A DNA stretch of 64,000 nt from an uncultured Allofournierella sp. (lineage in GTDB: Bacteria > Bacillota > Clostridia > Oscillospirales > Ruminococcaceae), in assembly GCA_944382705.1 (NCBI GenBank), contig CALWNE010000044.1:24548-88547 (forward strand). The letters run 5' to 3'. Below, one piece after another: positions 58,227 through 64,000 of the stretch. The translations under genes were made by a program, and so were the position numbers. The notes below the pieces were generated by a model. That model was not told the DNA's origin. It saw only the letters and a program-made list of their open reading frames with translations, and searched no databases. Within the stretch, counting starts at the first letter, position 1. The number at the start of each line of letters is the position of its first letter.

Positions 58227-59056
58227 TGGAACAGAGAGATATCCGGCTGGTAGGGTTGGATTTGGATGGTACCGTGCTGGACAGCAACAAGCAGATTAGT
58301 GCCCGCACCCTGCAAACCATCGCCCGGGCCAATGCTCAGGGCTGCCTGGTGATTCCCGCCACGGGCCGCCCGCTGGCGGCGGTGCCCAAAGCATTTTTGG
58401 AGATTCCCGGCGTGGATTATGCGGTAACCTCCAATGGCGCTACCATAGTGGAAACGGCCACCGGAAATATCATTCAGAAAACATGGCTTACGGTGGAGCA
58501 GGTGCAGCAGGTGCGCCGCTTGGTGGAGGGGCTTTATCTGGTGTGGGATGTGTTTGTGGAAGGCCAAGGATACACCCAGCAAAAGGACCTGGACTGTGTA
58601 GCCCAGTGGGCGCCCAAAGGCATGGAGGGCTATCTGGCCAAGACCCGCAAGCCGGTGGAGGATATGGAGGAATTTATTGGCCGGCAGGTAGGGTTTGAAA
58701 AATGCAACCTGTTTTTTGACGATGAGGCAAAACGAAGCAAGGCCCGCCAGCTGATTGAGCAGCTGGGCTGCTATACGGTGGTATCCAGCACCGAAAGCAA
58801 CCTGGAAATCAGTGCACCGGGAGCGGACAAGGGAACGGCTCTGTTGGCATTGGGCCGTAAGCTGGGCATTGCCCCTCAGCAGGTGATGGCCTGCGGCGAC
58901 TCTGAAAACGATGCCGCCATGCTGCAGGCAGTGGGCTTGAGTGTTGCCATGGGCAATGCGCCGGAGTCCATCCGTCAGCTGGCCCATACGGTAACGGACA
59001 CCAACGACCGAGGCGGTGTAGCTAAAGCCTTGGAGCGTTATGTGCTGAGACTGTAA
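58223..59056 (+). CDS. Cof-type HAD-superfamily hydrolase
   Basis: A 277-aa type IIB HAD phosphatase: motif I GLDLDGTVLDS, motif II PATGRP, Lys in ISAPGADKGTAL and motif IV ACGDSENDAAML. Such enzymes dephosphorylate sugar phosphates, flavin or PLP-type cofactors. It is coupled to proC by a 4-bp overlap, but no metabolic link is evident. Confidence 0.9.
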   Translation: MMEQRDIRLVGLDLDGTVLDSNKQISARTLQTIARANAQGCLVIPATGRPLAAVPKAFLEIPGVDYAVTSNGATIVETATGNIIQKTWLTVEQVQQVRRLVEGLYLVWDVFVEGQGYTQQKDLDCVAQWAPKGMEGYLAKTRKPVEDMEEFIGRQVGFEKCNLFFDDEAKRSKARQLIEQLGCYTVVSSTESNLEISAPGADKGTALLALGRKLGIAPQQVMACGDSENDAAMLQAVGLSVAMGNAPESIRQLAHTVTDTNDRGGVAKALERYVLRL

Positions 59057-59078
59057 GCTTGCAAAACAATTTACTTAC

Positions 59079-59115
59079 AAAAGGAAGTGCCGAAACCCGG
59101 TGCTTCCTTTTTTAT
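59079..59115 (+). terminator. Intrinsic terminator after the HAD gene
   Basis: AAAGGAAGTGCC pairs with GGTGCTTCCTTT (two G-T pairs), followed by a T-tract. Confidence 0.85.
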
Positions 59116-59238
59116 TTTTGATAAAATTCAAGGAAAATAGGGCCGGGTTGTAATTTGTTCATGTTCCTGTGGTACCCTAAAAGTATAATCGTTTGCAGCA
59201 TACGGGCAGTACGGCTCTTTAGGAAAGGAAGTGTACCC

Positions 59239-60819
59239 ATGAACGAACAAATTTTTTACGGCGGTCATATTCTCACCATGGACGAAGCCTGTCTGCGTCC
59301 CCAGGCGGTACTGGTGCGTCAGGGGCGCATTGACGGGGTGGGGGATTTGGATGCATTGAAAGCTCAGGCTCCCCAGGCTGAGCTGCTGGACTTGAAAGGA
59401 GCAGCGTTGCTGCCCGGTTTTATTGATGGCCACAGCCATATTGTGCAATACAGCAGCACCTTGCAGTTTGCCAGCCTTGCGGGCACGGCAAGCCAGCAGG
59501 AAATTGCCCAGCGGTTGCAGGAGTTTGTGGAAAAAGAAAACCGCGGCCCCGAAGAAATGATTATTGGGTTTGGATACGACAACAATGATCTGCCGGGGGC
59601 AGAGCATCCCACCCGCCAATGGCTGGATGCAGCTCTGCCGGGGCGCCGGGTGATGGTTTGCCACGCCAGCGGACACATGGGCTGTGTAAACACCCGGGTG
59701 CTGGAAGAGTTGGGCATCACCGCCCAGACTCCTGACCCCCAGGGTGGAAGAATCGGCAGAGACGACCAGGGGCAGCCCAACGGCTACCTGGAAGAAACGG
59801 CCTTTACCCTCCAGGCGGCACAGGCCCTGGGGCAGACCCAAAGCGATAACAGCCAGGGGCTGCTTTGCAAGGCTCAGCAGGTATATTTTGGTTACGGCAT
59901 TACTACCGCTCAGGATGGTTTGCTGAAGGACTATGAATATTCGGTGCTGAGTACAGCCGCTGAGAGCGGTGCACTGAAGCTGGATGTGGTGGGGTATGCG
60001 GACATCCGCAAGCACAGCGATCTGCCAGCAAAACATCCGGAATACGATGGGGTTTATAAGGGGCATTTTAAAATCGGCGGTTACAAGCTGTTTTTGGACG
60101 GAAGCCCCCAGGGGCGTACCGCCTGGGTAAGCCAGCCTTACCAAAACGGCCCGGCGGACTACCGGGGCTACCCGGTGTACACCGACCAGCAGGTGCGGGA
60201 CTATGTGGAGCAGGCCCGGCAGGCGGGCAAGCAGCTTTTGTGCCATTGCAATGGAGATGCGGCGGCCCAGCAGTTTTTGGATGCGCACGAGCAGCCCAGC
60301 CAGCACCGGGATGTGATGATTCACGCCCAGCTGCTGCGGCCGGACCAGCTGCCTTTGCTCAAGCAAAAGAACATCATGCCCAGCTTTTTTGTGGCCCACA
60401 CCTGGTATTGGGGAGATGTGCACTGCAAAAACTTTGGTCAGGAGCGGGCAAGCCAGATTAGCCCGGCCCGCACTGCTCAGGAGCTGGGCATCCCGTTTAC
60501 TTTTCATATGGACAGCCCGGTGCTGGCGCCCGATTGCATCGACAGTTTGTTTTGTGCGGTCAATCGGGTTACCCGAAGCGGCCGTCGGCTGGGAGATGCA
60601 CAGGCCATCACCGCCTATGAGGCTTTGAAAGCGCTCACGGTGTATGGGGCTTACCAGTACCATGAGGAGGACCAAAAGGGAACGATTACTCCCGGCAAGC
60701 GGGCGGATTTGGTGGTGCTCAGTGCAGACCCCACCCAGGTGGAACCCAGCCAGCTGCGAAGCATCCGGGTGCTGGCAACCTACAAGGATGGCCAGCAGGT
60801 ATTTTGCGCTGAACAATAA
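59239..60819 (+). CDS. Amidohydrolase, YtcJ-like
   Basis: A 526-aa amidohydrolase-3 family enzyme. The metal motif GFIDGHSHI (HxH), a Lys-region GYKLFLDGSPQGRTA, CHCNGDAAAQQF, DVMIHAQLL and FHMDSPVLAP follow the order seen in YtcJ proteins, and the closing strand reads GTITPGKRADLVVLSADP. These exported or cytosolic enzymes hydrolyse C-N bonds of unknown substrates. ATG 59239 follows AGGAAAGGAAG; a TATAAT lies at 59184-59189. Confidence 0.88.
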   Translation: MNEQIFYGGHILTMDEACLRPQAVLVRQGRIDGVGDLDALKAQAPQAELLDLKGAALLPGFIDGHSHIVQYSSTLQFASLAGTASQQEIAQRLQEFVEKENRGPEEMIIGFGYDNNDLPGAEHPTRQWLDAALPGRRVMVCHASGHMGCVNTRVLEELGITAQTPDPQGGRIGRDDQGQPNGYLEETAFTLQAAQALGQTQSDNSQGLLCKAQQVYFGYGITTAQDGLLKDYEYSVLSTAAESGALKLDVVGYADIRKHSDLPAKHPEYDGVYKGHFKIGGYKLFLDGSPQGRTAWVSQPYQNGPADYRGYPVYTDQQVRDYVEQARQAGKQLLCHCNGDAAAQQFLDAHEQPSQHRDVMIHAQLLRPDQLPLLKQKNIMPSFFVAHTWYWGDVHCKNFGQERASQISPARTAQELGIPFTFHMDSPVLAPDCIDSLFCAVNRVTRSGRRLGDAQAITAYEALKALTVYGAYQYHEEDQKGTITPGKRADLVVLSADPTQVEPSQLRSIRVLATYKDGQQVFCAEQ

Positions 60820-60825
60820 GCGGAT

Positions 60826-60870
60826 TAAAAAATGGCCCAGCCGGTGCAGAAAGCCGGCTGGGCCATAAAA
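60826..60870. terminator. Shared terminator for the amidohydrolase and folT genes
   Basis: Perfect 13-bp stem ATGGCCCAGCCGG / CCGGCTGGGCCAT. The minus-strand side is followed by six T, so it is best suited to folT. Confidence 0.85.
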
Positions 60871-60876
60871 TTGGAT

Positions 60877-61446
60877 TTAAAGATGGGTAGGGGAGCTGCG
60901 GCGGTAGATTTGCTGTACCAGCCGGCCTACCAGCAATACTAAAAATACTTCCAGCGGAAGCATAAGCAGATTTTTGCCAATGCGCAGGGGCAGGGTGGCC
61001 AGCTGAAACGCCTTGCCATAGTATAAGTAAAGCCAGAAGCTATTGAGCAGAATGTTCAACAGCACATTGATGGTGAGTTTGGCAGCCAATACCCGATACC
61101 ACCGCAGGGGCTTTTGGTAAAGGGCAACGCCCCAGATTAACCCGGCCAGAATGGCAGTGATGGTAAAACCGGGAAAATAGGCACCGCCGCCGTTGTTCAG
61201 CAGCCAGCCCACAAAATCGCTGGCCGCCCCAGCGGTCATGGCAGTAATGGGGCCGAACAGCATACCCACCATGGCAAGGGCCACAAAGCCAAGGCTGATG
61301 CGCAGCTGGGGGGTAAGCTGGATGCGAATGTTGAGAGCGTCCAGCGTTAGGTTAAGCGCCACCAGCAGGGCGGTGAGGGCCAGCGTGCGGGGATGATGAA
61401 ACTGCCGGGCAGACTGGCGAAAGCATTGCGTAAGGGATGAAAACAT
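60877..61446 (-). CDS. folT: Folate ECF transporter S component FolT
   Basis: A 189-aa membrane protein with about six helices. The FolT-like features are RTLALTALLVALNLTLDALNIRI, LRISLGFVALAMVGMLFGPITAM and AGAASDFVGWLLN, then KPLRWYRVLAAKLTINVLLNILLNSFWL. It binds reduced folates and docks on the shared ECF energising module, which is elsewhere in the genome. The leader carries a THF-riboswitch-like aptamer and a hairpin that hides the AAAAGGAGG ribosome site, which independently supports the folate assignment. Confidence 0.9.
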   Translation of the reverse strand: MFSSLTQCFRQSARQFHHPRTLALTALLVALNLTLDALNIRIQLTPQLRISLGFVALAMVGMLFGPITAMTAGAASDFVGWLLNNGGGAYFPGFTITAILAGLIWGVALYQKPLRWYRVLAAKLTINVLLNILLNSFWLYLYYGKAFQLATLPLRIGKNLLMLPLEVFLVLLVGRLVQQIYRRSSPTHL

Positions 61447-61452
61447 AAAGAA

Positions 61453-61493
61453 AACCTCCTTTTATGGTGCAATGCCGCACAAAAGGAGGAAAG
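61453..61493 (-). promoter_or_regulatory. Ribosome-site sequestering hairpin of folT
   Basis: On the minus strand CCTCCTTTT (61489-61481) pairs perfectly with the folT ribosome site AAAAGGAGG (61463-61455), with GTGC/GCAC extending the stem. This would be the OFF state of a translational switch. Confidence 0.72.
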
Positions 61494-61561
61494 AACATTC
61501 AGCATGGGGCCGACCCCGGGCAGGGCAAACCAAACCACGATGCTTGTCTCCCCTGCGGTTT

Positions 61562-61675
61562 ATGCAGCAGCGGGATGCAAAACCTGCACCGCAGAACCCT
61601 GCAAGGGATTCTTTCGTCCGGCCCGCAACTCCCCGTCGGGCTGGCACTTGACGCACAGGTTTTTACTCTGCAAGG
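61562..61675 (-). promoter_or_regulatory. THF (folate) riboswitch aptamer
   Basis: Reading the minus strand, landmarks match the THF-I class in order: GAGTA, then GCGTCAAGTGCC, GGACGAAAG, CGGTGCAGG and TTGCATCCCGCT, spanning about 110 nt directly downstream of a promoter and upstream of folT. THF riboswitches typically control folT and folate-synthesis genes in Firmicutes. Exact borders are approximate. Confidence 0.85.
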
Positions 61676-61678
61676 TCT

Positions 61679-61707
61679 ATTATACCCCCACTTAGCGCTA
61701 GCAACAA
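61679..61707 (-). promoter_or_regulatory. Promoter of the folT transcript
   Basis: Minus strand TTGTTG (61707-61702), 17-bp spacer, TATAAT (61684-61679), a few bases before the riboswitch. Confidence 0.75.
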
Positions 61708-61830
61708 GTGCAATTTATCACACTGCTGCTGCAAAAGAGTAGAAAAAGTTTGAAAAATCCACTTGCAGGGTATAAAATAAGAGTAATAAGCCCGGTTTGT
61801 GAAATCGGGCAGTAAAGGAGAGAATAGAAA

Positions 61831-63534
61831 ATGCAGTATTGCAAGTTTGGCGATATGAACTACCAGCGTCCGGATGTGGACAAGGTTCTGGAGGCTTACC
61901 AGATGCTTACCGCAAAAGCCCAGCAGGCACAGGACGGCGAACAGCTGGTGCAGGTATTTGCAGAGCACAGAAAGTTGGATGACGATTACAGCACCGCTGC
62001 CCGACTGGCACGGATTCGGTACACCTTGAATACCCGGGATGAATTCTACACCGCAGAAAACGATTTTTTTGATGCCCATGACCCTGCTGTGGAAAATGCC
62101 CGGCTGAACCTGTATCGTGCTATTTTGAGCAGCCCCCATAAAGCAGCGTTGGCAGACAAGTACGGCGAAATTCTGCTGGAAAAGATGGAGGTGGCCGCTG
62201 CCAGCTCCAATGAGGAACTGCTGGAGCTGATGCAGGAGGAAAATGCGTTGGCCAGCCGTTACCAAAAGCTCTACGCTGGTGCACAGGTGGAGTTTGATGG
62301 TAAAACCCTCACCCTGCCGGAGCTGGGCCCTTACAAACAGAGTTTGGACGGGGCAGTGCGTAAGGCTGCCTTTGAGGCAGAGGGAAAGTTCTTTGACAGC
62401 CATCAAGAAGAACTGGACGAAATCTACACCCGCATGATTGAAAACCGCAACGCCCAGGCCCGCAAGCTGGGATATGACAACTATGTACCCCTGTCTTATC
62501 TGCGAATGGGCCGCCTTGGCTACAACGAGCAGGATGTAAAGAGTTTTCGGGATCAGGTGGCGCAGTCGGTTACTCCGCTGGCCTACAAAGCCATGCAGGC
62601 TCAGTTTGAGCGCATTGGTGTAAAGGATGCAAAATTCTACGATATCACCGTTAGCTTTGTGGATGGAAACCCCACTCCCAAGGGCAACGACAAGGAACTG
62701 CTGCAAAAGGCAGTGGATATGTACCGGGAGCTTAGCCCCGAAACCGCAGAATTTATTGATTTCATGACCGAAAGTGAGCTGTTCGACCTGGTAAGCCGTC
62801 CCGGCAAAGCACCCGGCGGCTACTGCGAGACCATTCCTGGTTACGGTGCTCCCTTTGTGTTCTCCAACTTCAATGGCACTGCCGGCGATGTGGATGTGCT
62901 CACCCACGAAGCAGGTCACGCATTCCAGGCATGGGTTGCGGCTCAGCAGGGAATGTGCCAGGAACTGGCCAGCCCCGGCTTGGAAAGCTGTGAGATTCAC
63001 AGTATGTCTATGGAGTTCCTCACCAGCCCCTGGCATGAGCTGTTCTTTAAGGAGGATACCGCAAAATATGCTGTATCCCATGCACAGGATGCCCTCACCT
63101 TTTTGCCCTACGGCTGTATGGTGGATGAGTTCCAGCATGTTGTGTACAGCCAGCCTCAGCTGACTGCACAGGAGCGCAATCAGGTGTGGTTGGAGCTGGA
63201 GAAAAAATACCGGCCCTGGATTGATTTTGATGGCCTGCCCTTCTACAGCCGTGGTGCAGGTTGGCAGCGGCAGCTGCACATTTACCAGCACGCCTTCTAT
63301 TACATTGATTACTGCCTGGCACAGATGGTGTCTTTGCAATTCTTTGCAGCCCACCTGAAAGACCCCAAGGATGCATGGCAGCGTTACCTGGCTTTGGTAC
63401 AGAAGGGCGGAAGCGACACCTACGGCGGTTTGGTGAAAGCGGCCGGCTTTACAGTGCCTTTTGAGGAAGGGGCTATTGCTCCTGTAGCTCAGCAGGTGTA
63501 TGACTGGGTAATGGAGCAGAGCAAAAATCTGTAA
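61831..63534 (+). CDS. M3-family oligoendopeptidase (PepF-like)
   Basis: 567 aa. The thimet/oligopeptidase F zinc site HEAGHAFQ is at about residue 357, followed by ESCEIHSMSMEF in which the downstream Glu is the third zinc ligand. The N-terminal helical region and overall length fit the PepF-like M3 subfamily of Firmicutes. It trims peptides in the cytosol. ATG 61831 follows AAAGGAGAG; a TATAAAAT-like -10 lies about 60 bases upstream. Confidence 0.93.
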   Translation: MQYCKFGDMNYQRPDVDKVLEAYQMLTAKAQQAQDGEQLVQVFAEHRKLDDDYSTAARLARIRYTLNTRDEFYTAENDFFDAHDPAVENARLNLYRAILSSPHKAALADKYGEILLEKMEVAAASSNEELLELMQEENALASRYQKLYAGAQVEFDGKTLTLPELGPYKQSLDGAVRKAAFEAEGKFFDSHQEELDEIYTRMIENRNAQARKLGYDNYVPLSYLRMGRLGYNEQDVKSFRDQVAQSVTPLAYKAMQAQFERIGVKDAKFYDITVSFVDGNPTPKGNDKELLQKAVDMYRELSPETAEFIDFMTESELFDLVSRPGKAPGGYCETIPGYGAPFVFSNFNGTAGDVDVLTHEAGHAFQAWVAAQQGMCQELASPGLESCEIHSMSMEFLTSPWHELFFKEDTAKYAVSHAQDALTFLPYGCMVDEFQHVVYSQPQLTAQERNQVWLELEKKYRPWIDFDGLPFYSRGAGWQRQLHIYQHAFYYIDYCLAQMVSLQFFAAHLKDPKDAWQRYLALVQKGGSDTYGGLVKAAGFTVPFEEGAIAPVAQQVYDWVMEQSKNL

Positions 63535-63579
63535 ACAGAAAGTTTGAGATTTTTGAATTAAAACAGGAGTTTGGCTTTA

Positions 63580-63624
63580 AATCCGTTTCGGTGTGTTTTG
63601 CGCACCGAAACGGATTGTTTTTTT
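63580..63624 (+). terminator. Intrinsic terminator after the M3 peptidase gene
   Basis: Perfect 14-bp stem AATCCGTTTCGGTG / CACCGAAACGGATT followed by a seven-T tract. Confidence 0.93.
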
Positions 63625-63724
63625 AAGAGCTGAACAAGGAAAAAAGTTCTTATATACATATTATAAGCAAAAAGAGAGTTTGAAGGAGTTTTAAAAAAAT
63701 GCGAAAAAGATTGAAAAAAAGGTG

Positions 63725-63754
63725 TTGACTTATGGGTACGGAATGTGATATTAT
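63725..63754 (+). promoter_or_regulatory. Upstream promoter (P1) of a probable rRNA operon
   Basis: TTGACT (63725-63730), 18-bp spacer, TATTAT (63749-63754), preceded by A/T-rich UP-element-like sequence. Confidence 0.6.
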
Positions 63755-63817
63755 AACTGAGCCGCAGATAATGCGGTTGTCGCTGAAAAGCTGAATAAAA
63801 AATCTTGAAAAAAGTAC

Positions 63818-63846
63818 TTGACAAAGCACTGAAGGCGAGATATAAT
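63818..63846 (+). promoter_or_regulatory. Downstream promoter (P2) and leader of a probable rRNA operon
   Basis: Consensus TTGACA (63818-63823), exact 17-bp spacer, TATAAT (63841-63846). The leader that follows contains ACCTTGAAAATTGAACAA, of the kind found before 16S genes in Firmicutes, and no start codon with a ribosome site. The 16S gene itself would begin beyond 64000. Confidence 0.75.
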
Positions 63847-64000
63847 AAACAAGCTATCTCGCAAGAGAAAAGCGACCAGGACCTTGAAAATTGAACAATA
63901 TCAAGAAGCTTGAACGGAACCTTAATTGTGATGGAAAATCACATTAAACAATTCCAAAAAACAAGTAATTCGTGGATGCAAGCGTATTGTATCTGAGAAA

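Overview
The window looks like a chromosomal segment of a gut-type anaerobic Firmicute, most likely Oscillospiraceae (Faecalibacterium/Gemmiger/Subdoligranulum-like). This is inferred from an Rnf complex, a superoxide reductase, ECF vitamin transporters, SpoVT, an HrcA/CIRCE heat-shock operon and a moderately GC-rich gene style. It is mostly core genome: no insertion sequence, prophage or CRISPR array was seen. Genes are dense on both strands and often overlap by 1-11 bp. Most transcription units end in clear intrinsic terminators.

Layout. 1-5.2 kb: the end of a DEAD-box RNA helicase overlapping an RlmA-type rRNA methyltransferase, a degenerate LCP-like membrane protein, and a MocR/PdxR-type regulator divergent from an ECF S component. 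5.3-10.1 kb: a diacylglycerol-kinase-like lipid kinase, an exported SGNH hydrolase and an ABC exporter. 10.1-12.1 kb: an SPFH protein with a ribbon-helix-helix partner on the minus strand, then spoVT. 12.2-17.3 kb: hrcA-grpE-dnaK-dnaJ behind a perfect CIRCE element. 17.4-19.0 kb: an MFS transporter behind an attenuator-like leader with two small ORFs. 19.0-21.4 kb: superoxide reductase, an Rrf2 regulator with a structured leader, and RsuA. 21.6-28.1 kb: a PucR-type regulator, then ftsE-ftsX-M23 hydrolase-small membrane protein-S41 protease-ksgA. 28.1-28.7 kb: tRNA-Thr and a 43-aa membrane peptide.

29.2-35.2 kb holds the complete rnfCDGEAB operon, whose RnfG carries three FMN-binding modules. 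35.3-36.6 kb is citrate synthase. 37-39.8 kb has tRNA-Tyr, a TSUP permease, tRNA-Leu, a frameshifted small membrane protein and a pyrophosphatase-like protein. 39.9-41.7 kb is a decayed lacZ pseudogene. 42-47.6 kb has an anion permease with pth, then zur-znuA-znuC-znuB plus a lipoprotein. 47.9-53.4 kb carries mfd and ftsH. 53.5-57.3 kb is a MacA/MacB-type tripartite ABC system whose adaptor has an in-frame UGA near its N-terminus. 57.4-63.5 kb has proC, a HAD hydrolase, an amidohydrolase, folT under a THF-riboswitch-like leader, and an M3 peptidase. The window closes with tandem rRNA-type promoters, so an rRNA operon probably starts just beyond base 64000.

The most interesting signals are: (1) the 17.4-17.8 kb leader, where a perfect 15-bp terminator stem begins over the end of a small ORF and buries the ribosome-binding site of an MFS transporter; (2) the structured leader with two adjacent perfect inverted repeats upstream of the Rrf2 gene; (3) the triple-flavin RnfG; (4) the MocR regulator lacking its PLP lysine; (5) a diverged intergenic repeat pair near 20.4 and 28.9 kb; and (6) several broken genes (lacZ, the MacA-like adaptor, a small membrane protein). 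All functions are read from sequence motifs only; no database search was possible.
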